Shown here in pieces: positions 1-10,333 of a stretch of DNA of 64,000 nucleotides (its first letter is position 1; each line of letters opens with the position of its first letter). The stretch comes from Streptomyces sp. NBC_01549 (GTDB lineage Bacteria > Actinomycetota > Actinomycetes > Streptomycetales > Streptomycetaceae): contig NZ_JAPEPW010000001.1 in assembly GCF_026339955.1 (NCBI RefSeq), forward strand, positions 3,250,501 to 3,314,500, written 5' to 3'. The position numbers and the translations under genes were made by a program. Below the pieces are notes generated by a model, which saw nothing but the letters and a program-made list of their open reading frames with translations, made no database searches and was not told the origin of the DNA.

Positions 1-1
1 C

Positions 2-613
2 GGCCCGACGCTGGCACGCGTGCTCGACCATCTGACCGCGCCCGCCACGGACGACGCCGAGACCGACGCCGAGACCGACGCCGACGTCTCCGTCGATCGG
101 CGCGGGGCGTACGAGGAGAGCGGCGCGGGCGTGGTCCCGGGCGACGCGGAGGCCGAGGTCGAGGAGGAGGTCGGGGAGGATGGCGAACTCGTGCTCGGGA
201 GTGAGCGGACCGCGGCGCTCGCCGCGGGACTCAGCGCGGAGCTGGCCCGTGAGGAGGCGGCGGCGCCGGCCATCGTGTCCGGGCCGGGCGGGGGAACGGA
301 GCAGCCAGGGCCCGACTGGTCGTTCTGGGACGACGGGATGCTGCCGCTCTTCCCGCTTCAGCCGCCGCGCAGTGGGCGTGAGCTGTTGGCCGACCATGTC
401 ACCGCGATGGTCTGTTGTGCGGCGATGGACACCGCGGGGGCGATGCCGGGGCTCGACTGGCTCGACGGGCCCGCCCTTCTCGTAGGCGGGGCGCGGGCCG
501 CCGATCTGGGGCCGCGGGTCCTGACGCTCGTCGAGGACGGTGACCCGGCGCCTCTGCGGGACTGGCTCCGGCACCTGGGCGTCCGTCCCGAGAAACCGGT
601 CCGCCTGGTCTGA
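2..613 (+). CDS. hypothetical protein, 5' end outside window
   Basis: The reading frame is open from base 2, so the gene very probably begins before the window; a GTG at 20 is only the first start codon visible. The visible part has a very acidic, low-complexity N-terminal half rich in Asp and Glu up to about residue 60. A more ordinary C-terminal half follows, with a WSFWDDG segment and a hydrophobic core. I see no recognisable domain, signal peptide or catalytic motif. By gene order it probably corresponds to the hypothetical protein downstream of purD in other streptomycetes. It ends 185 bp before the next start. The coding call is well supported by codon bias; the function is unknown. Confidence 0.7.
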   Translation, partial: GPTLARVLDHLTAPATDDAETDAETDADVSVDRRGAYEESGAGVVPGDAEAEVEEEVGEDGELVLGSERTAALAAGLSAELAREEAAAPAIVSGPGGGTEQPGPDWSFWDDGMLPLFPLQPPRSGRELLADHVTAMVCCAAMDTAGAMPGLDWLDGPALLVGGARAADLGPRVLTLVEDGDPAPLRDWLRHLGVRPEKPVRLV

Positions 614-798
614 CGCCACCACCACCGTCCCTTCTCCGGGCACCTGTATCCGCCCTCCCATCCGGAGGGAAGTGTTCCGGTCACGTCAATTCGCGACGAA
701 CGGTGACGAAGTGCGTGCGTAATGTGATGTGCTGGGACCGATCGCGCACAGGGCAGAGGCTTACAGCACCGACGGGGGCACGAGGGAGGGGAGCAGGC

Positions 799-2334
799 AT
801 GGGGTCGGAGCAGATCCGCCGCTGGGAGTCGGGGGCACTCGCGCACGCCGTGACGGACCCCTTCGGCCAGGGCCCCGTTCCCTGGCTCAGGGGCGACGAG
901 CAGTACTTCGACGACACCGGCCACGTCGTCCCCTGGTACATCGACCACATTGATCACGCCGGTCAGGCCGGCCACGCCGGGGGCTCCCGTGGCTCCGCCA
1001 CCCTCCAGGGCTCCCGCAAGGCCCCCATCCCCCACCCCCGCGTCGGCGGCCCCCGCTCCGCCGACGACGTGCACCGCCAGATCAAGGGCTTCGTCTCCAA
1101 CGGCGCGGCCGCGCCGGGCGAGGCCATCGACTTCCACGTCACCGTCGACCCGCCCCAGGAATTCAGCGTCGACATCTACCGCATCGGGCACTACGGAGGC
1201 GACGGGGCCAGCAAGATCACCACCAGCCCCCGCCTGTCCGGCATCGTCCAGCCGCCACCTCTCACCGCCGACAGAACCGTTTCTTGCCACCACTGGTGGC
1301 TCTCCTGGCGCCTGCAGATCCCGAGCCACTGGAACATCGGCGCGTACGTGGCCGTACTGACCACCGTCGACGGCTACCGCTCGCACGTCCCGTTCACCGT
1401 CCGCGACAACCACCCCGCGGACCTCCTCCTCCTGCTCCCGGACATCACCTGGCAGGCGTACAACCTCTACCCGGAGGACGGGCACACCGGCGCCAGCCTC
1501 TACCACGCCTGGGACGAGAACGGCCGGCTGCTGGGCGAGTCCGAGGCCGCGACGACGGTCTCCTTCGACCGTCCGTATGCCGGCGCGGGCCTCCCCCTCC
1601 ACGTCGGCCACGCCTACGACTTCATCCGCTGGGCCGACCGCTACGGCTACGACATCGCCTACGCCGACGCCCGCGACCTGCACGCCGGCCGCGTCGACCC
1701 CACCCGGTACCGCGGCCTGGTCTTCCCGGGCCACGACGAGTACTGGTCGGTGGCCATGCGCCGCACCGTGGAACTGGCCCGCGAAAGCGGCACCTCGCTG
1801 GTCTTCCTCTCCGCCAACACCATGTACTGGCAGGTGGAGTTGGGCCCGTCCCCGTCCGGTGTCGCCGACCGCCTGCTGACCTGCCGCAAACGCAGAGGCC
1901 CGGGAAGGCCCGCGCTGTGGCGCGAAGTCGACCGTCCCGAGCAGCAGCTCATCGGGATCCAGTACGCGGGCAGGGTCCCGGAACCCCACCCCCTGGTCGT
2001 GCGCAACGCCGACCACTGGCTGTGGGAGGCGACCGGCGCACACGAGGGCGAGGAACTCGACGGCATGGTCGCGGGCGAGGCCGACCGCTACTTCCCGCGC
2101 ACCCCGCTGCCCGAGCACCAGGGCCGCATCCTCCTCGCCCACTCCCCGTACCAGGACAGCGAGGGCGCCACCCGCCACCAGGAGACCTCCCTCTACCGGG
2201 CCCCCTCCAGCGCCCTGGTCTTCGCGGCCGGGACGTTCGCATGGTCCCCGGCCCTGGACCGTCCCGGCCACGTCGACACCCGTATCCAGCGAGCCACCGC
2301 GAACCTCCTCGACCGCATCTGTAAACGCGACTGA
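799..2334 (+). CDS. N,N-dimethylformamidase beta-subunit-like protein
   Basis: A 511-residue protein resembling the C-terminal domain of the large subunit of N,N-dimethylformamidase, a family also found in many actinobacterial proteins of unknown substrate. An N-terminal beta-sandwich-like part (FHVTVDPPQEFSVDIYRIGH, about residues 110-130) is followed by the family core with DITWQAYNLYPEDG, VFPGHDEYWS and LSANTMYWQ. These hold the conserved His, Asp, Glu and Tyr residues. The ATG at 799 is chosen because GGGAGGGGAG lies just upstream; an in-frame GTG at 703 would add 32 residues of poor coding character. No signal peptide is visible. It stands alone between the first gene and purC. The family is fairly certain; amidase activity on dimethylformamide is not implied. 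Confidence 0.8.
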   Translation: MGSEQIRRWESGALAHAVTDPFGQGPVPWLRGDEQYFDDTGHVVPWYIDHIDHAGQAGHAGGSRGSATLQGSRKAPIPHPRVGGPRSADDVHRQIKGFVSNGAAAPGEAIDFHVTVDPPQEFSVDIYRIGHYGGDGASKITTSPRLSGIVQPPPLTADRTVSCHHWWLSWRLQIPSHWNIGAYVAVLTTVDGYRSHVPFTVRDNHPADLLLLLPDITWQAYNLYPEDGHTGASLYHAWDENGRLLGESEAATTVSFDRPYAGAGLPLHVGHAYDFIRWADRYGYDIAYADARDLHAGRVDPTRYRGLVFPGHDEYWSVAMRRTVELARESGTSLVFLSANTMYWQVELGPSPSGVADRLLTCRKRRGPGRPALWREVDRPEQQLIGIQYAGRVPEPHPLVVRNADHWLWEATGAHEGEELDGMVAGEADRYFPRTPLPEHQGRILLAHSPYQDSEGATRHQETSLYRAPSSALVFAAGTFAWSPALDRPGHVDTRIQRATANLLDRICKRD

Positions 2335-2443
2335 GAGCGGGCACCCCGCACGACCACCACGGGCCCCCGCCCACCCCCTGGCCAAAGTCGCTCCCCGAAT
2401 ACGGGAGAATCGAGCCACTTGGACAGAACCACGGGGAGGAACC

Positions 2444-3343
2444 GTGTCCGGATTCGTCGAAAAGCCCGAGCCCCTCCAGGTCCCGGGTCTGGTGCATCTG
2501 CACACCGGCAAGGTGCGCGACCTGTACCAGAACGAGGAGGGCGACCTCGTGATGATCGCCAGTGACCGCATCTCCGCCTACGACTGGGTGCTGCCCACCG
2601 AGATCCCCGACAAGGGCCGGGTCCTCACCCAGCTCTCGCTGTGGTGGTTCGACAAGCTCGCCGACCTGGTCCCCAACCATGTGCTGAGCACAGAGCTCCC
2701 GCCGGGCGCCCCCACCGACTGGGAGGGCCGCACGCTGATCTGCAAGTCCCTGCGGATGGTGCCGGTCGAGTGCGTCGCGCGTGGCTATCTCACCGGCTCG
2801 GGCCTCGTCGAGTACGACGAGTCCCGCACGGTCTGCGGCCTCGCCCTTCCCGAGGGCCTCGTCGACGGTTCGGAACTCCCCGCGCCGATCTTCACCCCCG
2901 CCACCAAGGCGGCGGTCGGCGAGCACGACGAGAACGTGTCGTACGAGGAGGTCGCCCGCCAGGTCGGCGCCGACACCGCGGCCCAGCTGCGCCAGGCGAC
3001 CCTCGCCGTCTACGGCCGCGCCCGTGACATCGCCCGCGAGCGCGGGATCATCCTCGCGGACACCAAGTTCGAGTTCGGCTACGAGGGCGAGACGCTCGTC
3101 CTCGCCGACGAGGTGCTGACCCCGGACTCCTCCCGCTTCTGGCCCGCCGACGTATGGGAGCCGGGCCACGCCCAGCCCTCCTTCGACAAGCAGTTCGTGC
3201 GCGACTGGCTGACCTCTCCAGAGTCGGGCTGGGACCGGAAGAGCGAGCAGCCCCCGCCGCCGCTGCCGCAGCATGTCGTGGGCGCGACCAGCGCCAAGTA
3301 CATCGAGGCGTACGAGCGCCTGACCGGCACCAGCTGGAGCTGA
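2444..3343 (+). CDS. purC: SAICAR synthetase (phosphoribosylaminoimidazole-succinocarboxamide synthase)
   Basis: Catalyses the ATP-dependent joining of CAIR and aspartate to give SAICAR in purine biosynthesis, in the cytoplasm. The 299-residue length is normal for actinobacterial PurC. Family signatures seen are HTGKVRDLYQ near the N-terminus, the ASDRISAYDW loop, MVPVECVARGYLTGSG around residue 105, and DTKFEFG near residue 205. The GTG at 2444 has the strong ribosome site GGGGAGGA six bases upstream. It is a single-gene unit here, closed by a strong hairpin terminator. Its neighbours purS-Q-L, purF and purM belong to the same pathway, although they are not in one transcript. Confidence 0.97.
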   Translation: MSGFVEKPEPLQVPGLVHLHTGKVRDLYQNEEGDLVMIASDRISAYDWVLPTEIPDKGRVLTQLSLWWFDKLADLVPNHVLSTELPPGAPTDWEGRTLICKSLRMVPVECVARGYLTGSGLVEYDESRTVCGLALPEGLVDGSELPAPIFTPATKAAVGEHDENVSYEEVARQVGADTAAQLRQATLAVYGRARDIARERGIILADTKFEFGYEGETLVLADEVLTPDSSRFWPADVWEPGHAQPSFDKQFVRDWLTSPESGWDRKSEQPPPPLPQHVVGATSAKYIEAYERLTGTSWS

Positions 3344-3361
3344 GGACGCGAAGAAGCACAC

Positions 3362-3399
3362 AAAGAAGCCCCCGACCCTGAAGGGCCGGGGGCTTCTTT
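3362..3399. terminator. bidirectional intrinsic terminator
   Basis: A perfect 12-bp stem starts AAAGAAGCCCCC and ends GGGGGCTTCTTT, with A and T runs on the two sides. It lies 18 bp after purC and just downstream of the leftward tRNA-Gly, so it probably ends both transcripts. Confidence 0.9.
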
Positions 3400-3404
3400 C
3401 TCTG

Positions 3405-3477
3405 AGCGGACGACCAGGTTCGAACTGGCGACCTCAACCTTGGCAAGGTTGCGCTCTACCAACTGAGCTACGTCCGC
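3405..3477 (-). tRNA. tRNA-Gly (anticodon GCC)
   Basis: A full cloverleaf on the minus strand: acceptor GCGGACG pairs with CGTCCGC, D-arm AGCTCAGTTGGTAGAGC, anticodon loop TTGCCAA, T-loop TTCGAAC, discriminator U. No CCA is encoded. A second copy with the same anticodon lies at 5963-6035. Confidence 0.97.
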
Positions 3478-3499
3478 ATGCGCTGTGGTGCGAGACCAA

Positions 3500-4155
3500 C
3501 TATACCCAACCTCGCTCCCGTGCGAGACGCACCGCCGCGTGACGGTTCTCCGCCCCGAGCTTCGGACGGCCGACGAAAGATAGTTGCGTACCGTCCCCTG
3601 GGACAGTGCCGCCCGCTCCGCGATCTCCGCGACGGGCGCCCCGTCTGCGGCGAACTCGAGCACCTCGGCCTCACGCGCGGTCAGCGGCGAGTCCCCGGCG
3701 GAGATCGCGTTCGCGGCCAATTCCGGGTCCACATAACGGTTTCCCGCATGCACCGTACGAATGACCTCCGCGAGCCGCCGCGCGCTGACCGTCTTCGGGA
3801 CGAACCCGCGCACACCTGCCGCAAGCGCTCGCTTCAGATGCCCCGGCCGCCCATGACTCGTCACGATCAGCACCTGACAGCCGGGCAGTTCGGCCCGTAG
3901 CGATGTGGCCACCCTCACACCGTCCGCCCCCGGCATCTGCAGATCCAGAACGGCGACATCGGGCTCGTGCGCCAGCGCCATCGCCAGTGCCTCGGGCCCG
4001 GTCGCCGCCTCGGCGACCACCACGAGGTCGTCCTCCAGCCCCAGCAGCGCGGCGAGCGCACCCCGGATGAGGTGCTCGTCGTCGGCGACCAACAGCCGTA
4101 CGGGCGGTGCGGATGGGACGGGTGGGACGAATGAGGTGGGTGGGGTGGACGTCAT
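3500..4155 (-). pseudogene. NarL/LuxR-type response regulator, frameshifted in the DNA-binding domain
   Basis: A receiver domain with VADDEH at residues 23-28, phospho-acceptor D71 in VLDLQMPG and K121, joined to a LuxR-type helix-turn-helix (LTAREAEVLEFAADG, then GTVRNYLSSAV). After residue 197 the frame is lost. The family normally continues SKLGAENRHAAV..., and that sequence is present one frame over, ending at a stop at 3500-3502. A single base is missing near 3564. As read, the protein runs on through the tRNA-Gly and into the antisense of purC until 3079. The start ATG at 4155 overlaps the kinase stop by 4 bp. The damage sits in the recognition helix region, so DNA binding is probably lost unless the gap is a sequencing error. 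Confidence 0.85.
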
Positions 4156-4940
4156 GAAGTGACCTCGCTCACAGGGTGGGGGACGGGTCGGGGCGACCCA
4201 CCCGGTTCCGGGGCCGGAGCCTGTTCCGGGATCGAGTCGGGGGGCAGCGGTACCTCGGCGGTCAGGCGGAACAGGTCACCCCCGGCCGGCCCGGCCCGCA
4301 GCACCCCGTCCACCTCCCCGAGCCGCTCCCGCAGCCCGGCGAGCCCGGACCCCCGTCCCGGCTCAGCGGCACCAGGCCTGGTACCGGCACCAGTTCCGGT
4401 ACCAGGACCGGGCGCTCCGTCGTTCTCGACGGTGAGGGTCACCCGGCCCTCCGCCACCCGCAGGGACACCGCGCACCTTCCGGCGTCCCCGTGCCGCAGC
4501 ACGTTCGTCGTCGCCTCCCGCACGACCCAGCCGAGTGCGGACTGGATCTCCGTGGGCAGTCCGGGCACCGGGCCGCTGACCTCGCAGTCGATACCGGCGG
4601 CCGTCAACACGCCCTGCGCGCCCGCGAGTGCGGTGCGCAGATCGGCCTCGCGGTAGCCGCGTACGACCCCGCGGACCTCCCGCTGGGTCTCCCGCGCTAT
4701 CCGCTGGACCTCGACCATCTGCTCCAGGGCCTCCGGCCGTCCGCGCCGGGCCAGTTGCACGGCGAGCTCGCTCTTCAGCGCGACCACCGCCAGGTTGCGG
4801 CCCATCACGTCGTGCAGATCACGCCCGAAGCGCAGCCGCTCCTCGGCGACGGCGAGCCAGGCCCGGGTCTCGCGGGCCTCGTCGAGTTCGTAGACGGCGT
4901 TGAGCAGCCAGACGGAGAAGGCGGAGGTGGACCCGCACAT
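4152..4940 (-). CDS. truncated NarL-type sensor histidine kinase (membrane domain deleted)
   Basis: A 262-residue remnant of a HisKA_3-type kinase. Phospho-acceptor H43 sits in GRDLHDVMGRNL. The ATP-binding domain follows with VVREATTNVLRHG (N box) and GSGLAGLRERL (G box). Kinases of this family normally carry about 150 further N-terminal residues with several membrane helices. Here only the end of the last helix (SVWLLNAVYELDEARE) is left, and the ATG lies inside the preceding ABC gene. The response regulator partner starts 4 bp within its end. The remnant would be cytosolic with no input domain. I infer a deletion fused the two genes; the operon probably no longer works as a sensor. Confidence 0.8.
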   Translation of the reverse strand: MCGSTSAFSVWLLNAVYELDEARETRAWLAVAEERLRFGRDLHDVMGRNLAVVALKSELAVQLARRGRPEALEQMVEVQRIARETQREVRGVVRGYREADLRTALAGAQGVLTAAGIDCEVSGPVPGLPTEIQSALGWVVREATTNVLRHGDAGRCAVSLRVAEGRVTLTVENDGAPGPGTGTGAGTRPGAAEPGRGSGLAGLRERLGEVDGVLRAGPAGGDLFRLTAEVPLPPDSIPEQAPAPEPGGSPRPVPHPVSEVTS

Positions 4941-5829
4941 CGAGCCCCCGCAGCTCGATGTGTTTCTCCTGGGCCCACACCAGCAGCGCGGTGGTGGTGC
5001 GCTGGAGCTCGTTGGTGCGCAGCCTGACGGTACGGCCCGCCGTCTCGTGATCGGTCACGCCGAGTCCGGCGAGCGGGGGCAGGTCTCCGAGGAAGTAGCC
5101 GGCGGGCAGTTCGAAGGAGATCCGGGACGGCGAGGACGCGGTCACGTCGGCGGGGGTGCCGGAGGCCGCGATATGCCCTTCGTGGAGGATCGCGAGCCGG
5201 TCGGCCAGTTCCTCCGCCTCGTGCAGATAGTGCGTGGTCAGCACCACGGTCGTACCGTCGTCGCGCAGCTCGCGTACCAACTCCCAGGTGTCCCGACGCC
5301 CTTCGGCGTCCAGGCCGGTCGTCGGCTCGTCGAGGAAGAGGACCTCGGGGCGGCCGAGGAGCGCGAGGGCCAGGTCCAGGCGGCGCTTCTCGCCTCCGGA
5401 CAGCTGTGTCACCCGTACCCCGGACCGCCGGACAAGCCCGACCATCTCCAGGGCCTGGACGGTCGGCCGCGCTCCGCTCGTGCAGCCCGCCCACATCCGT
5501 ACGGTCTCGGCGACCGTCAGCTCGGAGGGGAAGCCGCCCTCCTGCAGCATCACGCCGATCCGGGGCCGGACGGCCGCGCGCTCCTCGTACGGATCGTGTC
5601 CGAGGACCCGCACCCGGCCGCCGGCCGGAGGGGCGAGACCCTCCAGCAGTTCGACGGTGGAGGTCTTGCCCGCGCCGTTCGTCCCCAGCAGCGCGAAGAG
5701 CTCACCGCGGCCCACGGAGAAGGTGATTCCGCGGACGGCCTCGAAATCTCCGCGGGCTCGCCGGTCTCCCCCGTACACGCGCCGCAGATCAGTGATTTCG
5801 ATCACGTCATCCTGCTCGTTCGTGTTCAT
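4819..5829 (-). CDS. ABC transporter ATP-binding protein with aberrant C-terminus
   Basis: An ATPase of the drug-export (CcmA/DrrA-like) class. Walker A GTNGAGKT is at residues 49-56, the Q-loop in GVMLQEGGF, signature QLSGGEKRR, Walker B VLFLDEPTTGLD, and the H-loop in LTTHYLHEAEE. The family-like sequence runs to ELRGLDVR at about residue 299. The last 37 residues are arginine-rich and unlike the family, because they translate the kinase gene in another frame. The usual partner permease gene, expected next, is absent. The gene overlaps the kinase start by 122 bp. The simplest reading is a deletion with one endpoint near 4930 that removed the ATPase C-terminus, the permease and the kinase membrane domain. 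Confidence 0.85.
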   Translation of the reverse strand: MNTNEQDDVIEITDLRRVYGGDRRARGDFEAVRGITFSVGRGELFALLGTNGAGKTSTVELLEGLAPPAGGRVRVLGHDPYEERAAVRPRIGVMLQEGGFPSELTVAETVRMWAGCTSGARPTVQALEMVGLVRRSGVRVTQLSGGEKRRLDLALALLGRPEVLFLDEPTTGLDAEGRRDTWELVRELRDDGTTVVLTTHYLHEAEELADRLAILHEGHIAASGTPADVTASSPSRISFELPAGYFLGDLPPLAGLGVTDHETAGRTVRLRTNELQRTTTALLVWAQEKHIELRGLDVRVHLRLLRLAAQRRLRTRRGPRDPGLARRRRGAAALRA

Positions 5830-5924
5830 GAAATCAGCGTCCCCGCGGACGGGATCCCGCAGCAGTGCGCGGTGTCATCACTCCGCATGACAAATGTCAG
5901 TGGACGGTCGTGCGTGCACACGAG

Positions 5925-5953
5925 AAAGACCCCGGTCGATGACCGGGGTCTTT
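5925..5953 (-). terminator. intrinsic terminator of tRNA-Gly
   Basis: A 13-bp perfect stem, AAAGACCCCGGTC and GACCGGGGTCTTT, with a three-base loop. It lies 9 bp beyond the 3' end of the leftward tRNA-Gly. Confidence 0.8.
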
Positions 5954-5962
5954 ACTTCCTGG

Positions 5963-6035
5963 AGCGGACGACGAGGCTCGAACTCGCGACCTCAACCTTG
6001 GCAAGGTTGCGCTCTACCAACTGAGCTACGTCCGC
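5963..6035 (-). tRNA. tRNA-Gly (anticodon GCC), second copy
   Basis: Same acceptor (GCGGACG/CGTCCGC), D-arm and anticodon arm as the copy at 3405-3477. The T-stem differs by a paired C-to-G and G-to-C change that preserves pairing, and the T-loop reads TTCGAGC. Confidence 0.97.
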
Positions 6036-6114
6036 ATTGCCTCCGACCAGCTTTCACCGGTCGGTGCGAGCACCACCCTACCTGATCCACAAGAGTGGTC
6101 GGTAAGGGATGCAG

Positions 6115-6186
6115 AGCGGGTGACAGGAATTGCACACTGCGCCTTCCCCCTGGAAGGGGGATGTTCTGCTACTGAACTACACCCGC
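6115..6186 (-). tRNA. tRNA-Gly (anticodon TCC)
   Basis: Acceptor GCGGGTG pairs with CACCCGC; anticodon loop CTTCCAG on a CCCC/GGGG stem; T-loop TTCAATT-like as read on the minus strand; 72 nt. The stretch 6187-6390 to its right holds no gene that I can support. Confidence 0.93.
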
Positions 6187-6390
6187 GTGACTCCTCGGGA
6201 TCCGGCTTTTTCGGCCTTGCCCCTCGGCGTGCTCCAGACTCTAGCTGATCAGCGGGGGGTCAGCGCAAGTCGGTTGTGCGCGGGGGTGGATGGCCGGCCG
6301 GGGCGAGGCCCCGACGGGCCGTCCGGTGGACCCTCGGATCCAGTGCGCCGCTGAGGAGCGCTCCCTCGGCACACCCCTGCGGCGCGCCCC

Positions 6391-6708
6391 TCAGTGCGCT
6401 TCGGCGAACGCCTCGTAGACCTTCTTGGGGATGCGTCCGCGCGGCGGCACGTCCAGCTTGTTGGAACGGGCCCAGGCGCGGACCGCGGCGGGGTCGGGGG
6501 TCAACGCGGTGTGCGTGTAGGCCTTCCCGGACCTCGCCTGCTTGCGTCCGGCCTCGACGAACGGCGCGAGAGCCTTACGCAGTTTCTTGGCATTGGCTGG
6601 ATTGAGGTCGATCTCGTACGACTTGCCGTCGAGTCCGAAGGCGATCGTTTCCGCCGCTTCCGAGCCGTCGATGTCGTCAAAGAGAGTGACCACGACACGC
6701 TGCGCCAC
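6391..6708 (-). CDS. lsrL: Lsr2-family nucleoid protein LsrL
   Basis: A 105-residue Lsr2 homologue. The N-terminal dimerisation domain (MAQRVVVTLFDDIDGSEA, then YEIDLN) is followed by the DNA-binding domain with VRAWARSNKLDVPPRGRIPK. The RGR there is the AT-hook-like motif that grips the minor groove of AT-rich DNA. Streptomycetes normally carry two copies, Lsr2 and the shorter-studied LsrL; the position next to purSQL matches LsrL. It is divergent from purS with 361 bp between them, an unusually AT-rich stretch for this window. Family knowledge: xenogeneic silencing and nucleoid compaction. Which paralogue this is rests on synteny recalled from S. coelicolor. Confidence 0.93.
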   Translation of the reverse strand: MAQRVVVTLFDDIDGSEAAETIAFGLDGKSYEIDLNPANAKKLRKALAPFVEAGRKQARSGKAYTHTALTPDPAAVRAWARSNKLDVPPRGRIPKKVYEAFAEAH

Positions 6709-6805
6709 GAATATCGGTCCCTTCGTGCGGCACCTCTGCGATCACACCCCATGACGTGCCTGGACGCCACGGAGTTGTCGGGGAGATGCCGACTGTCCGG
6801 CTGTT

Positions 6806-6833
6806 ATTGGGCAAAGTATCGGCTATTGCCAAT
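6806..6833. promoter_or_regulatory. AT-rich inverted repeat between lsrL and purS
   Basis: ATTGGGCAA is followed 11 bp later by TTGCCAAT, a near-perfect dyad about 100 bp upstream of lsrL. The surrounding 6790-7030 is clearly richer in A and T than its neighbours. It could be an LsrL autoregulatory site or another operator; this is inference only. Confidence 0.35.
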
Positions 6834-6983
6834 TCCTTTGTACAGTGCCGGGCATTGCATTGTGAAGCCCGACTAAAACCTTCCGCGTGTCCGAAGGTAA
6901 TGGGGTCCCACCGGTCTTCTGCGATTTTTCCCAGGATTTTCCGCGCCAGCCCCCGCGTCGATGCGCGATCGTGATCGGGCTCA

Positions 6984-7012
6984 CGTAGGATTCTACGAAT
7001 CTACGCGAGTAG
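6984..7012. promoter_or_regulatory. two adjacent dyads upstream of purSQL
   Basis: CGTAGGATTCTACG at 6984-6997 and CTACGCGAGTAG at 7001-7012 are perfect inverted repeats sharing the GTAG/CTAC core. They lie 58-86 bp before the purS start, with a TAGTCT -10-like hexamer at about 7027. They could be an operator for purine control. I do not see the same motif before purC, purF or purM. Confidence 0.4.
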
Positions 7013-7069
7013 AAATTTTGTGCGGGTAGTCTGAAGCGACCTGCTCAGCACCACACACCGGGAGTGCCA

Positions 7070-7333
7070 GTGGCACGCGTCGTAGTCGACGTCATGCTCA
7101 AGCCGGAGATCCTCGACCCCCAGGGCCAGGCGGTGCAGCGTGCACTGCCGCGTCTCGGTTTCGAAGGCGTCTCCGACGTACGTCAGGGAAAGCGATTCGA
7201 ACTGGAAGTGGACGGACCGGTGGACGACGCCGCGCTCGCCCGCATCCATGAACTGGCGGAATCCTTCCTCGCCAACACCGTGATCGAGGACTTCACCGTC
7301 AAGGTCGAGGAAGTCGCGGAGGCAGGAAAGTGA
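7070..7333 (+). CDS. purS: phosphoribosylformylglycinamidine synthase subunit PurS
   Basis: The small subunit of FGAM synthase; it bridges PurQ and PurL in the complex that converts FGAR and glutamine to FGAM. It is 87 residues long. It shows the typical opening [18 protein letters not shown] and the [20 protein letters not shown] core. The GTG at 7070 is preferred over the in-frame GTG at 7064 because GGGAG ends 7 bases before it. Its TGA overlaps the purQ GTG, so the three genes form a translationally coupled operon. The promoter region carries the dyads at 6984-7012. Confidence 0.95.
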   Translation: MARVVVDVMLKPEILDPQGQAVQRALPRLGFEGVSDVRQGKRFELEVDGPVDDAALARIHELAESFLANTVIEDFTVKVEEVAEAGK

Positions 7334-8006
7334 CCGCTCGTATTGGAGTCGTCACCTTTCCGGGCAGCCTCGACGACCGGGACACGCAGCGTGCGATCAA
7401 GCTCGCCGGTGCCGAACCCGTCGCCCTCTGGCACAAGGACAAGGACCTCAAGCAGGTCGACGCCGTGGTGCTGCCCGGCGGTTTCTCGTACGGCGACTAT
7501 CTCCGGGCCGGTGCCATCTCGCGCTTCTCGCCCGTGATGGAGACCGTGATCGAGCAGGCGAAGTCCGGAATGCCCGTCCTCGGCATCTGCAACGGCTTCC
7601 AGGTTCTCACCGAGGCGCACCTCCTCCCCGGCGCGATGCTCGGCAACAACCACCTCCACTTCATCTGCCGCGACCAGAAGCTGCGGGTGGAGAACGCGGA
7701 GACGTCCTGGACGGCCGACTACGAGTCCGGCCAGGAGATCCACATCCCGCTGAAGAACATGGACGGGCGGTACGTCGCCGACGAGCGCACCCTGGACATG
7801 CTGGAGGCGGAGGGCCGGGTCGCGTTCCGTTATGTGGACGTCAACCCGAACGGCTCGCTACGCGACATCGCCGGCATCACGAACGAGGCGGGCAACGTCG
7901 TCGGTCTGATGCCGCACCCGGAGCACGCCGTCGAGCCCCTCGTCGGCTCCGGCCGCACCGACGGCCTCCCCTTCTTCACCTCGATCCTCAAGAAGCTGGT
8001 CAACGT

Positions 8007-8010
<4 letters not shown>
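7330..8010 (+). CDS. purQ: phosphoribosylformylglycinamidine synthase subunit PurQ (glutaminase)
   Basis: A class I glutamine amidotransferase of 226 residues that feeds ammonia to PurL. The nucleophile Cys lies in [11 protein letters not shown] at about residue 87. The His/Glu partners lie in [12 protein letters not shown] near residue 200. The start has the family form [17 protein letters not shown]. It overlaps purS by 4 bp and purL by 4 bp, giving equal expression of the three subunits. Confidence 0.97.
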
Positions 8011-10265
<2,255 letters not shown>

Positions 10266-10283
10266 CCGTCGCCGGTCGTACGA

Positions 10284-10331
10284 CGAGGAAGGCCCCGCCC
10301 GGAGTCACGTTTCCGGGCGGGGCCTTCCTCG
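10284..10331. terminator. intrinsic terminator after purL
   Basis: A long stem, CGAGGAAGGCCCCGCCCGG with its complement at the right, and a short loop around 10306. It sits between purL and the convergent Uma2 gene and probably serves both strands. Confidence 0.9.
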
Positions 10332-10333
10332 AC

